Source of the DNA: DASSKA01 sp963839365
Lineage (GTDB): Bacteria > Actinomycetota > Actinomycetes > Propionibacteriales > Nocardioidaceae
Assembly (NCBI GenBank): GCA_963839365.1
Contig: CAWIUT010000001.1
Location: forward strand, 992,001-1,056,000
Direction of reading: 5' to 3'
Length of the DNA: 64,000 bases
In this document: positions 36,510-44,601 of the stretch, piece after piece
Layout of the letters: each line of letters begins with the position of its first letter
How positions within the stretch are numbered: the first letter of the stretch is position 1
Notes under the pieces: generated by a model
Told to the model about the DNA's origin: nothing
The model's input: only the letters and a program-made list of their open reading frames with translations
Databases searched by the model: none
Translations under genes and position numbers: made by a program

Positions 36510-38053
36510 TCCCGGCCGCGGGAGTGGTCGCGGTGCTGCTCGTGGCCGCAGCGACGCTGGCCATCGGTGCGTTCGGGCTGCGGGTCTCCCGCACGACCAG
36601 CGACTTCTACGTGGCCTCCCGGGCGGTCGCGCCGGTGCTGAACGCCTCCGCGATCAGCGGCGAGTACCTGTCGGCGGCCTCCTTCCTCGGCGTGGCCGGC
36701 CTGGTGCTCACCCGGGGCGCGGACTCGCTGTGGTACCCGGTCGGGTGGACCGCCGGCTACCTGATCCTGCTGGTGTTCGTGGCCGCTCCGCTGCGCCGCT
36801 CGGGCGCCTACACGCTGCCCGACTTCGCGCACCTGCGGGTGGAGTCGCTGAACACCCGGCGCGCGGCCAGCGGGCTGGTCGTGCTCATCGGCGTGCTCTA
36901 CCTGGTGCCGCAGTTCCAGGGCGCCGGACTGACCCTGCGCGCCCTGACCGGAGCCCCGACCTGGCTGGGCGCGGTCGTGGTCGCGCTGGTGGTGCTGCTC
37001 AACGTGGTCGCCGGGGGGATGCGCAGCATCACGCTGGTGCAGGCCTTCCAGTACTGGCTGAAGCTGCTCGCCCTGCTGCTCCCGGTGTGCTTCTTCCTGG
37101 TGGTCTGGCGCGGGCAGGGAGCCCCCGGCACCGGCCGGCTCCAGGTCCACGACTGGGTGGAGCCGCTCACCGGACCGCACGCGCTCTACCTCACCTACTC
37201 GCTGATCCTGGCCACCTTCCTCGGCACCATGGGCCTCCCGCACGTCGTGGTGCGGTTCTACACCAACCGCGACGGCCGGGCCGCGCGTCGTACCACCGTG
37301 GGGGTGCTCGGCCTGCTCAGCTGCTTCTACCTGCTGCCGCCGTTGTACGGCGTGCTGGGGCGTGTGTACGCCTTCGACCTGGTCCGCGAGGGTCGCAGCG
37401 ACTCCGTGGTGCTGGAGCTGCCGAGCCGGGTGGTCGGTGGCTCGTTGGGGGACGCGCTCACCGCCCTGCTCGGGGCCGGCGCGTTCGCGGCGTTCCTGTC
37501 CACGTCCTCGGGGCTGACGGTCTCGGTGGCCGGCGTGCTCAGCCAGGACCTGCTCAGCCACCGGCTGGATGGGGTCACGGGCTTTCGCGTGGCAAGCACG
37601 GTCGCGGCGGTTGCCACCCTCGGGCTGACCCTGGCGTCGTCCGGGCTGGCCGTCGCCCACGCCGTGGAGCTGGCGTTCGCGGTGGCCGCGTCCACGTTCT
37701 GCCCGCTGCTGCTGCTCGGAATCTGGTGGCGGGGACTCACCGCCCCCGGCGCGCTCGCCGGCCTGGTGATCGGCGGCGCCACGTCGGTGGCCGCGGTCAC
37801 CGCGACCATGTTCGGGGTCAGCGCCGCCGGCTTCCTGGGCGCCGTGCTCACCCAGCCGGCCGCGGTCACCGTGCCGCTGTCGTTCGGCACCATGGTCGTC
37901 GGGTCGCTGCTGACCCGCGCCCACGTGCCACGGCACCTGTCGCAGACCATGGTGCGGCTGCACGCCCCGGAGCATCTCAGCCTGGACCGGGGCAGCTATC
38001 ACCCCGAGAAGGCGACCGTTCGTCGCGGAAAACGACCGCCCACCGCAGTGTGA
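36506..38053 (+). CDS. Sodium:solute symporter, ActP/MctC-like (probable acetate or monocarboxylate uptake)
   Basis: 515 residues from ATG 36506 with about 13 membrane segments. The pattern TTSDFYVASRAV, ISGEYLSAASFLG and TMGLPHVVVRFY is that of the ActP branch of the SSS family. Its position behind DUF485 and ahead of satP and acs supports acetate or a related short carboxylate as substrate. A CRP-like site overlaps its stop codon. The last 20 residues are basic and cytoplasmic. Confidence 0.87.
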   Translation: MIPAAGVVAVLLVAAATLAIGAFGLRVSRTTSDFYVASRAVAPVLNASAISGEYLSAASFLGVAGLVLTRGADSLWYPVGWTAGYLILLVFVAAPLRRSGAYTLPDFAHLRVESLNTRRAASGLVVLIGVLYLVPQFQGAGLTLRALTGAPTWLGAVVVALVVLLNVVAGGMRSITLVQAFQYWLKLLALLLPVCFFLVVWRGQGAPGTGRLQVHDWVEPLTGPHALYLTYSLILATFLGTMGLPHVVVRFYTNRDGRAARRTTVGVLGLLSCFYLLPPLYGVLGRVYAFDLVREGRSDSVVLELPSRVVGGSLGDALTALLGAGAFAAFLSTSSGLTVSVAGVLSQDLLSHRLDGVTGFRVASTVAAVATLGLTLASSGLAVAHAVELAFAVAASTFCPLLLLGIWWRGLTAPGALAGLVIGGATSVAAVTATMFGVSAAGFLGAVLTQPAAVTVPLSFGTMVVGSLLTRAHVPRHLSQTMVRLHAPEHLSLDRGSYHPEKATVRRGKRPPTAV

Positions 38054-38064
38054 CCCGTCGCACA
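38049..38064. promoter_or_regulatory. CRP/GlxR-like binding site upstream of satP
   Basis: TGTGA-CCCGTC-GCACA matches 9 of the 10 fixed bases of TGTGA-N6-TCACA. It overlaps the stop codon of the symporter and lies 131 bp upstream of satP. Known: Crp/GlxR-type regulators control acetate genes in mycobacteria and corynebacteria. Binding here is predicted only. Confidence 0.5.
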
Positions 38065-38121
38065 GCGACAATCTCGCCACGCTCATCGACAGGGCGCCCG
38101 GCGCTGCTTCCCGCCACGCCC

Positions 38122-38177
38122 ACGCGTTCCTAGCCTCAGCAGTATCCGGACCCGCGGAGACGCGTTTCCACGCGTTC
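38122..38177. repeat. Three ACGCGTT direct repeats in the satP promoter region
   Basis: ACGCGTT at 38122-38128, 38160-38166 and 38170-38176; the first and third extend to ACGCGTTC. The last two are exactly 10 bp apart (one helical turn) and end 18 bp before the satP ATG. The spacing suits a dimeric activator such as the LytTR regulator encoded upstream, though the bases are not a clear LytTR consensus. Core ACGCGT is itself palindromic. Confidence 0.45.
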
Positions 38178-38194
38178 AGAATAAGGAGCTCTCC

Positions 38195-38812
38195 ATGGCA
38201 ACCACAGAAGCCCCCGAGGCACGGGCGCAGACCGCGCTCCTGCCCGGTGCCCACCTAGCGGACCCGGCCGCGCTCGGCCTGGGCGCCTTCGCCCTCACCA
38301 CCTTCGTCCTCAGCACCGTCAACGCCGGCTGGATGCACGCCGAGCCGGTGGTCTACGGACTGGCGCTCGCCTACGGCGGCCTCGGTCAGCTGCTGGCCGG
38401 TATGTGGGAGTTCGCGAAGGGCAACACGTTCGGCGCCACCGCGTTCTCGTCGTACGGCGCGTTCTGGATCTCGTTCTGGTACCTGACCGGCCACACCGAC
38501 ATGACCGGGCTGCAGGCCAACGACATCAGCAACGGTGTCGCCTGGTACCTGCTGGCGTGGGGCATCTTCACCACCTACATGGCAGTGGCCTCGACGCGGA
38601 CCAACAGCGCCGTGCTCGTCGTCTTCGTGCTGCTGGCCGCCACCTTCTACATCCTGGCGGTCGCCAACTGGGCCAGTGGGACCACCTTCTGGCTGCACCT
38701 CGGCGGATACTTCGGCATCGCCACCGCCATCGCGGCGTGGTACGCCTCGTTCGCCACCGTCTCCAACTGGGCGTTCAAGCGGACCGTGCTGCCGGTCGGG
38801 CCGCGCGCATAG
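38195..38812 (+). CDS. satP: Acetate/succinate transporter, GPR1/FUN34/YaaH family
   Basis: 205 residues from ATG 38195 with AAGGAG about 7 nt upstream. Six membrane helices; the family signature NPAPLGL appears as ADPAALGLGAFALTTF at about 27-42, and the FxxYGxFW region is present (SSYGAFWISFW). Known: SatP homologues carry acetate as a proton symporter or channel. With the SSS carrier and acs it forms an acetate import and activation set. Confidence 0.92.
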   Translation: MATTEAPEARAQTALLPGAHLADPAALGLGAFALTTFVLSTVNAGWMHAEPVVYGLALAYGGLGQLLAGMWEFAKGNTFGATAFSSYGAFWISFWYLTGHTDMTGLQANDISNGVAWYLLAWGIFTTYMAVASTRTNSAVLVVFVLLAATFYILAVANWASGTTFWLHLGGYFGIATAIAAWYASFATVSNWAFKRTVLPVGPRA

Positions 38813-38817
38813 CTCTT

Positions 38818-38867
38818 GATCTCCGGGGTGCCGGGTGATGGAGTGAGATCGCCCGGCACCTCGGGAT
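38818..38867 (+). terminator. Long imperfect hairpin after satP
   Basis: 38827-38835 pairs with 38852-38860 (9 bp perfect), and the outer bases GATCTCCGG pair with CGGGATC with one mismatch and one gap. It starts 5 bp after the satP stop and has no U-tract. Likely terminator or stabiliser separating satP from acs. Confidence 0.5.
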
Positions 38868-38892
38868 CTCACGTTCGGGGCGTCCGTCGAGG

Positions 38893-38962
38893 CCGCCTCG
38901 GAATGAGGCGGCTGAGGCCGGCGCCTCGCAAGAGGCGGTTGAGGCCCTGCCTCGCAAGAGGC
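38893..38962 (+). promoter_or_regulatory. Three tandem hairpins in the acs leader
   Basis: Hairpin 1: 38893-38899 with 38905-38911 (7 bp, 5-nt loop). Hairpin 2: 38922-38927 with 38932-38937 (6 bp). Hairpin 3: 38949-38953 with 38958-38962 (5 bp). Hairpins 2 and 3 have a GCAA (GNRA) tetraloop, and the units share CCTC..GAGG cores and TGAGG linkers with a period of 27-29 nt. The last ends 16 nt before the ATG, close to the GAGGAG SD. The arrangement could control acs translation or mRNA stability. Not a riboswitch class I recognise. Confidence 0.55.
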
Positions 38963-38978
38963 TATTGAGGAGAGTGAT

Positions 38979-40940
38979 ATGAGCGAAGCAACCCTGTCCA
39001 ACCTGTTGCGGGAGAACCGGCGTTTCGACCCCCCGGAGGAGCTCGCGGCACACGCGAACGTCACGGCGCGGGACTACGACGAGGCGAGCGAGGACCGGCT
39101 GGCCTACTGGGCCAAGCAGGCCGAGCGGATCACCTGGGCGGAGCCCTTCAAGGAGGTGCTGGACTGGAGCAACCCGCCGTTCGCGAAGTGGTTCGTGGGC
39201 GGGAAGCTGAACGCGGCCTACAACTGCCTGGACCGGCACGTGGAGGCCGGGAAGGGCGAGAAGGTCGCCTACCACTGGGTCGGCGAGCCCGAGGGCGACA
39301 CCCGTGACATCACCTACGCCCAGCTCAAGGACGAGGTGTGCCAGGCGGCCAACGCCCTGCTCGAGATGGGGGTGAAGACCGGCGACCGGGTAGCGATCTA
39401 CATGCCGATGATCCCCGAGACCGTGGTGGCGATGCTGGCGTGCGCCCGTATCGGCGCCCCGCACACCGTGGTGTTCGGCGGGTTCTCCTCCCAGGCGCTG
39501 GTGGACCGCATCCACGACTGCGACGCCCGCGTGGTGATCACCGCCGACGGCGGCTACCGACGTGGCGCGCCGGCCTCGCTCAAGCCGGCGGTCGACGAGG
39601 CACTGGTCAAGTGTCCGGACGTCCGCAACGTCCTCGTCGTACGTCGCACCGGGCAGGACGTCGACTGGGCCGAGGGCCGGGACCTGTGGTGGCACGAGAT
39701 GGTCGGCAAGCAGAGCACCGATCACACCCCGGAGGCCTTCGACGCCGAGCACCCGCTCTACGTCATGTACACCTCCGGCACGACCGGCAAGCCCAAGGGG
39801 ATCCTGCACACCACCGGTGGCTACATGGTCGGCACGTCCTACACCCACTGGGCGGTCTTCGACCTCAAGCCGGACACCGACGTGTTCTGGACCGCCGCCG
39901 ACATCGGCTGGGTCACCGGGCACTCCTACATCGTCTACGGACCGCTGGCCAACGGCACCACCTCGGTGATGTACGAAGGCACCCCGGACACCCCGCACAA
40001 GGGCCGCTGGTGGGAGATCATCGAGAAGTACAAGGTGAACATCCTCTACTGCGCGCCCACCGCGATCCGCACGTTCATGAAGTGGGGCGCGGAGATCCCC
40101 GAGAAGTTCGACATGTCCTCGCTGCGCGTGATCGGCTCGGTCGGCGAGCCGATCAACCCCGAGGCATACGTGTGGTACCGGCAGACCATCGGTGGCGGCC
40201 GCTGCCCGGTGGTGGACACCTGGTGGCAGACCGAGACCGGGATGATCATGATCAGCCCGCTGCCAGGGGTGACCTCCGGCAAGCCCGGATCGGCGATGAC
40301 CCAGATCCCGGGCATCTCGGCGCAGGTGGTCGACGACACCGGCACCCCGGTCGCGAAGGGCTCCGGGGGCTACCTGGTGCTCACCGAGCCGTGGCCGGCG
40401 ATGCTGCGCACCATCTGGGGCGACGACCAGCGGTACAAGGACACCTACTGGTCGCGGTTCCCGGGCGTGTACTTCGCCGGGGACGGCGCCAAGCTCGACG
40501 ACGACGGCGACATCTGGCTGCTCGGTCGCGTGGACGACGTGATGAACGTGTCCGGGCACCGGCTGTCCACCACCGAGATCGAGTCGGCGCTGGTGTCCCA
40601 CCCGAAGGTCGCCGAGGCCGCGGTGGTCGGCGCGAACGACCCGGACACCGGGCAGGCCGTCAACGCGTTCGTGATCCTGCGCGAGAGCGCCGGGGACGGC
40701 GGCGAGGGGGTCGTGAAGGAGCTGCGCGACCACGTGGCCAAGGAGATCGGCCCGATCGCCAAGCCGAAGTCGATCATGGTCGTGCCCGAGCTGCCCAAGA
40801 CCCGGTCGGGCAAGATCATGCGGCGGTTGCTGCGCGACGTCGCAGAGAACCGCCCGCCGGGCGACTCGACCACCCTGGCCGACAGCGCGGTGATGGACCT
40901 GATCACCCAGAACCTGAAGACCGCCAAGCCGGAGGACTGA
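38979..40940 (+). CDS. acs: Acetyl-CoA synthetase (AMP-forming)
   Basis: 653 residues, normal length. Seen: P-loop YTSGTTGKPKG, the TWWQTETG motif, YFAGDGAKLDDDGDIWLLGRVDD, and the acetylation site Lys612 in TRSGKIMRR. Converts acetate, ATP and CoA to acetyl-CoA via acetyl-AMP; activity of the family is switched off by acetylation of that lysine. GAGGAG lies about 6 nt before ATG 38979. Preceded by a structured leader and by acetate transport genes. Confidence 0.97.
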   Translation: MSEATLSNLLRENRRFDPPEELAAHANVTARDYDEASEDRLAYWAKQAERITWAEPFKEVLDWSNPPFAKWFVGGKLNAAYNCLDRHVEAGKGEKVAYHWVGEPEGDTRDITYAQLKDEVCQAANALLEMGVKTGDRVAIYMPMIPETVVAMLACARIGAPHTVVFGGFSSQALVDRIHDCDARVVITADGGYRRGAPASLKPAVDEALVKCPDVRNVLVVRRTGQDVDWAEGRDLWWHEMVGKQSTDHTPEAFDAEHPLYVMYTSGTTGKPKGILHTTGGYMVGTSYTHWAVFDLKPDTDVFWTAADIGWVTGHSYIVYGPLANGTTSVMYEGTPDTPHKGRWWEIIEKYKVNILYCAPTAIRTFMKWGAEIPEKFDMSSLRVIGSVGEPINPEAYVWYRQTIGGGRCPVVDTWWQTETGMIMISPLPGVTSGKPGSAMTQIPGISAQVVDDTGTPVAKGSGGYLVLTEPWPAMLRTIWGDDQRYKDTYWSRFPGVYFAGDGAKLDDDGDIWLLGRVDDVMNVSGHRLSTTEIESALVSHPKVAEAAVVGANDPDTGQAVNAFVILRESAGDGGEGVVKELRDHVAKEIGPIAKPKSIMVVPELPKTRSGKIMRRLLRDVAENRPPGDSTTLADSAVMDLITQNLKTAKPED

Positions 40941-40954
40941 CCGGCCCGGCGCAC

Positions 40955-40996
40955 GTGACACGGCACAGGTGACACGGCGCAGGTGACACGGCGCAG
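40955..40996. repeat. Three tandem 14-bp repeats after acs
   Basis: GTGACACGGCACAG (40955-40968) is followed by two copies of GTGACACGGCGCAG (40969-40982, 40983-40996), starting 15 bp after the acs stop. Function unknown; simple slippage repeats are the default explanation. Confidence 0.8.
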
Positions 40997-41148
40997 GGGC
41001 CGTCGGTGCGACGCCGGCGGTCCCTCGTCGTACCCGTCGCACCGCGGGGGCCGGGGCCGCGCTCGACCGAGGCGGCGGACCGTGCGCCGCGCCGATAGGG
41101 TGTGCCTGTCGGGTTTGGCCCATAGCCCTACGGGCACAGGAGAGAGCG

Positions 41149-41589
41149 ATGACGACACAAGTGCCGCAGGTCGACGAGCAGGGAAGCTCCAAGCACGTGC
41201 TGACGCCGGTCGCCGGGGAGGAGCCGACGATCGGGCGTCTGGTCGCCGACGCCAGCCGTGACATCTCCAGCCTGATCCAGAACGAGATCGCGCTCGCCAA
41301 GTCCGAGCTCAAGGTCAGCGTGAAGGCCGGCGGCACCGGCGCCGGGATGTTCGCCGGCGCCGCGTTCTTCGGTGTGCTCGGCGTCATCATGCTGTCGGTC
41401 GGCATCGCGCTGCTCATCAACTTCACCGGCCTGGCCCTCGCGTACTGCTTCCTGATCGTGTTCGGCGGTTACACCGCGTTCGCCGGCCTGCTGGGGCTGA
41501 TCGGCGTCCAGATGGTCCGCCGGGTGCGCGCCCCCCAACGCGCCATCCACCAGGCCCAGGAGACCACGCAGATCCTCAAGCGGAAGTAG
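41149..41589 (+). CDS. Phage-holin-superfamily (DUF1469-like) membrane protein
   Basis: 146 residues from ATG 41149 with GGAGAG 6 nt upstream. Seen: an N-terminal amphipathic part (LVADASRDISSLIQNEIALAKSELK) that is diagnostic of the Phage_holin_3_6/DUF1469 family, then two long hydrophobic helices (about 63-85 and 90-118) and a basic C-terminus. Despite the family name it is a chromosomal protein of unknown function; M. tuberculosis has a membrane protein at this place before ephE. Confidence 0.83.
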   Translation: MTTQVPQVDEQGSSKHVLTPVAGEEPTIGRLVADASRDISSLIQNEIALAKSELKVSVKAGGTGAGMFAGAAFFGVLGVIMLSVGIALLINFTGLALAYCFLIVFGGYTAFAGLLGLIGVQMVRRVRAPQRAIHQAQETTQILKRK

Positions 41590-41592
41590 CCC

Positions 41593-42564
41593 GTGGCCCG
41601 GTCCCGGGCCGTTGCCGACGCCGTCGAGATCCCGGGCCCCTGGGAGCACCGGTACGTCGCCGCGAACGGTGCCCGCTTCCACGTCGTGCAGGCCGTCGCG
41701 TCCTCCGCGGGGCCCGCCGGTGCCGGGTCCCCGCTCGTGCTGCTGCTGCACGGGTTCCCGGAGTTCTGGTGGGCCTGGCGTGCCCAGCTGCCGGCGCTGG
41801 CCGACGCCGGTTTCCGGGCCGCCGCCATGGACCTGCGCGGCTACGGCGGGTCGGACAAGACACCGCGCGGCTACGACCCGGTGACCCTGGCCCAGGACGT
41901 CAGCGGCGTGGTGAAGGCCCTCGGGGAGCGGCACGCCGTGATCGTCGGGCAAGGCTGGGGCGGGTACGTCGGATGGGCGACCGCGGTGCTGCACCCGCGC
42001 GAGGTGACCGCGCTGTGCGCGGTGTCCGCGCCCCACCCGCTGACCCTGCTGCGCGGCCTGTGGCCCGGGCCGACCGCCCGGGAGCGCTGGCGGGGCTCGG
42101 CTCGAGCGCTGGGCCACCTGCTGGCCGTGCAGACGCCGATGCTGCCCGAACGCCGGCTCGCGGACCCGTCCGGGAAGTACCTCGCCGCCCAGCTGCGCCG
42201 GTGGAGCGACCCCCGCTCCGGCTTCCCGGACGAGCAGGCCCTCGCGACCTACGCCAGCGCGTTCGGTCTCTGGCCGGCGCCGCACTGCGCGCTGGAGTAC
42301 GACCGCTGGCTGTTCCGGTCCCGGTTCCGGGCCGACGGCCGGGACTTCGACCAGGCGATGCGGCAGCCGGTGCGCCAGCCGGTGCTGCTCGTCACCGGAT
42401 CGGGGGACGAAGCGCTGGGCGGGACGGCGGCCGGCGAGCGCTCCGGCGCACACGTCACGGGCCGGTTCCGGGCCGAGCAGGTCCCCGGGGCCGGGCGCTT
42501 CCCGCACGAGGAGCAACCGGAGGCGTTCGACGCGCTGCTGCTGGACTGGCTGCTCGAGCTGTGA
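41593..42564 (+). CDS. ephE: Alpha/beta-hydrolase of the EphE group, nucleophile apparently missing
   Basis: 323 residues from GTG 41593, 3 bp after the previous stop. The epoxide-hydrolase-like frame is clear: oxyanion HGFPEFWWAW (53-62), MDLRGYGGSDKTPRGYD, and a late His in FPHEEQPEAF. The nucleophile elbow, however, reads GQGWGG (119-124), with Gly121 where epoxide hydrolases have Asp and esterases Ser. Either the protein is not a hydrolase or another residue acts. Position before marP equals Rv3670 (ephE). Confidence 0.82.
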   Translation: MARSRAVADAVEIPGPWEHRYVAANGARFHVVQAVASSAGPAGAGSPLVLLLHGFPEFWWAWRAQLPALADAGFRAAAMDLRGYGGSDKTPRGYDPVTLAQDVSGVVKALGERHAVIVGQGWGGYVGWATAVLHPREVTALCAVSAPHPLTLLRGLWPGPTARERWRGSARALGHLLAVQTPMLPERRLADPSGKYLAAQLRRWSDPRSGFPDEQALATYASAFGLWPAPHCALEYDRWLFRSRFRADGRDFDQAMRQPVRQPVLLVTGSGDEALGGTAAGERSGAHVTGRFRAEQVPGAGRFPHEEQPEAFDALLLDWLLEL

Positions 42565-42570
42565 ACCCGC

Positions 42571-42604
42571 GCCGCGCCCGCCGCGGTGGGACTGGCGGCG
42601 CGGC
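42571..42604. terminator. GC-rich hairpin between convergent ephE and marP
   Basis: 42571-42582 pairs with 42594-42604 (11 bp with one bulged C). It lies 7 bp after the ephE stop and 13 bp after the marP stop on the other strand, so it could end both transcripts. No U-tract. Confidence 0.5.
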
Positions 42605-42616
42605 CTGCGGCCGGAC

Positions 42617-43789
42617 TCAGGCGCAGCCGCCGGTGGACACCTGGTGGTGGCTGCTCAGCCCGGCCGTCGCACCCTTGGCCACCTGCCCGGCGGTGAGCGC
42701 GTAGCCGGTGTCGTGGTTGGTCACCGACGCGGCGAACACCACCCCGAGCACCCGCCCGGCGGTGGACAGCAGTGGGCCGCCGGAGTTGCCCGGCTGCACC
42801 CGCCCGCGCAGCGAGAACACCGACCGGACCACGGCCCCGTTGCCGTAGATGTCGGGGCTGCGCAGCCGCTGCTCCCCGCGGATCCGGGCCGGCTGCACGG
42901 TGTACGGGCCGTCCTCGGGGTAGCCGAGCACCGCGGCCGCCTGCCGGGCGTGCCCGTGGTCGGAGAAGTGGAGGTACGGCGCCTGCACGCCGTGCACCGC
43001 GAGCACCGCGACATCGATGTCGGGGTTGTAGTAGACGACCGTGCCCGCGACCGCCTTGCCGCCGACCAGCACGTCGGGGTGGCGGATGCCGGCGACCACG
43101 TGCGCGTTGGTCATCACCCGCGACGGGGAGTAGAGGAATCCGGAGCCCTCGATGCCGTGGTTGCAGGAGTTCTCCCCCCGCACCTTGACCACGCTGGCGC
43201 GGGCCCGCACCACGTCGGGGTCGCGCGAGACCCGGCTCGGAGGCGGTGCGACGCTGACGATCCGCTCCGGCGCGAACGGCTCGAGGTAGCGCGGGAAGAA
43301 GCTCGACCCCACCACGTCGTTGAACGCGTTCAGCGCCTCGACGGCACCGTGCGGCATCACCGCGTTCACCTGGCCCAGCACCTTGGAGGAGCGCACCTGG
43401 TTGCTGACGATCGGCAGGCTGGCGCCGCTGACCGCGACACCGAGCGCCCACGCGACCACGAGCACCGCGGCCACCGACAGCGCCGCGCCCCCCACGGCGT
43501 CGAGGGCGCGCACGGGTTGCCAGCGAATCCGGTTGCGGATCCTTGCTCCGACGTACTGCAGCACCGCCTGCCCGACCGACGCGCAGGCGAGCACGATGAA
43601 CAGCGCCCCGATCGACACCCAGATGGACGGCCGGGCGTTGCCGAGCACCTGCGGCACCAGCCAGATGCCGAACAGCCCGCCGAGCAGCAGCCCGGCGGTG
43701 GCGAAGGCTCCGGAGATGAACCCCTGCCAGTAGCCCGAGACCGCGTAGGCGAGCACGAGCACGACCAGCACCCAGTCCAAGACGTTCAT
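42617..43789 (-). CDS. marP: MarP-type membrane serine protease (CvpA domain plus trypsin-like domain)
   Basis: 390 residues from ATG 43789. Residues 1-150 contain four membrane helices of a CvpA/colicin V domain; the periplasmic domain has the trypsin triad His230 (NAHVV), Asp259 (DIDVAVL) and Ser336 (GNSGGPL). Cys209 and Cys389 can form the disulfide known in mycobacterial MarP. Known: MarP protects pH homeostasis and the envelope in acid and oxidative stress by processing peptidoglycan enzymes such as RipA. Downstream partner of nudix, trxA-like and nth genes in one strand block. Confidence 0.94.
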   Translation of the reverse strand: MNVLDWVLVVLVLAYAVSGYWQGFISGAFATAGLLLGGLFGIWLVPQVLGNARPSIWVSIGALFIVLACASVGQAVLQYVGARIRNRIRWQPVRALDAVGGAALSVAAVLVVAWALGVAVSGASLPIVSNQVRSSKVLGQVNAVMPHGAVEALNAFNDVVGSSFFPRYLEPFAPERIVSVAPPPSRVSRDPDVVRARASVVKVRGENSCNHGIEGSGFLYSPSRVMTNAHVVAGIRHPDVLVGGKAVAGTVVYYNPDIDVAVLAVHGVQAPYLHFSDHGHARQAAAVLGYPEDGPYTVQPARIRGEQRLRSPDIYGNGAVVRSVFSLRGRVQPGNSGGPLLSTAGRVLGVVFAASVTNHDTGYALTAGQVAKGATAGLSSHHQVSTGGCA

Positions 43790-43799
43790 GGGCAGGCCC

Positions 43800-44558
43800 T
43801 CACCGCTCCCGGGGGTCGTCGTTCGGCTCCGGCGCCCGGGCCGCGTGGCCGGGCCCATAGGTAGGCCCTGAGAGCATATGTCCGGGGACGTCGCGGGTGA
43901 CCCGGGAGTCCCACGGGCGTGTCCAGCCCACGAAGTCGAACAGGCGAGAGATGATCCCTGCGGTGAAGCCCCAGAGGATGAGGTCCTTCTCCTCGCCGAT
44001 CAGGAACCCGGGCCCGACGAAGCCGGAGGGGTGGCGCACCGAGACCCGGTGCTGCGGGTCGAGCAGCTCCTCGATCGGCACCCGGTAGACCGCGTGCACC
44101 TCGGCTCGGTCGACCACGCCGACCGGGCTCTCCTCACGCCACCATGCGAGCACCGGGGTGACCGCGAAGTTGCTCGGCGGCAGCCACAGCTGCGGCAAGG
44201 TGGCGAAGATGTCCACGCCGTCGGGATCCACCCCCGTCTCCTCGCGCGCCTCCCGCAGCGCGGTGGCCTGCGGGGAACCGTCCACGGTGTCCACCTTGCC
44301 GCCCGGGAAGGACACCTGGCCGGGATGGGAACGCATGTCGTGCGCCCGCTCGGTGAGCAGCAGGTCGGGGCCGTCCGCGCCGTGCCCGAACAGCATCAGC
44401 ACCGCGCCCTCCCTGGTGTCGACGTCCTCGGGAGGCACGAACCGGGTCAGCTCCTCCGCGGTGATCTCCGCGGCGCCGCGGCGCACCGGCTCGAGCCACC
44501 CGGGCAGCCGTGGCCGTCCCGCGCGGTCGGACAGCGGCAGCCGGGAGGTCTCTGACAC
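43800..44558 (-). CDS. Nudix hydrolase, probable CoA pyrophosphatase type (Rv3672c-like)
   Basis: 252 residues. The Nudix box is present as GGKVDTVDGS...ALREAREETG, with the preceding RSHPGQVSFPGG element typical of NUDT7/CoA diphosphatase-like members. Likely hydrolyses CoA or related nucleotide derivatives. The GTG start has TAGGCT 6 nt upstream (44570-44565), so an internal leaderless promoter is likely; marP follows 10 bp downstream. Confidence 0.88.
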   Translation of the reverse strand: MSETSRLPLSDRAGRPRLPGWLEPVRRGAAEITAEELTRFVPPEDVDTREGAVLMLFGHGADGPDLLLTERAHDMRSHPGQVSFPGGKVDTVDGSPQATALREAREETGVDPDGVDIFATLPQLWLPPSNFAVTPVLAWWREESPVGVVDRAEVHAVYRVPIEELLDPQHRVSVRHPSGFVGPGFLIGEEKDLILWGFTAGIISRLFDFVGWTRPWDSRVTRDVPGHMLSGPTYGPGHAARAPEPNDDPRER

Positions 44559-44601
44559 TCGACGAGCCTACCGAGGAGCGCGGACCCCTCCCGGTCCCGC
44601 C

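Noticed and set aside
38026..38034. CCGTTCGTC, an exact AlgR-type LytTR box, at the end of the symporter gene
   Set aside because: Single copy inside coding sequence; LytTR proteins need paired repeats, so I did not call it a site.
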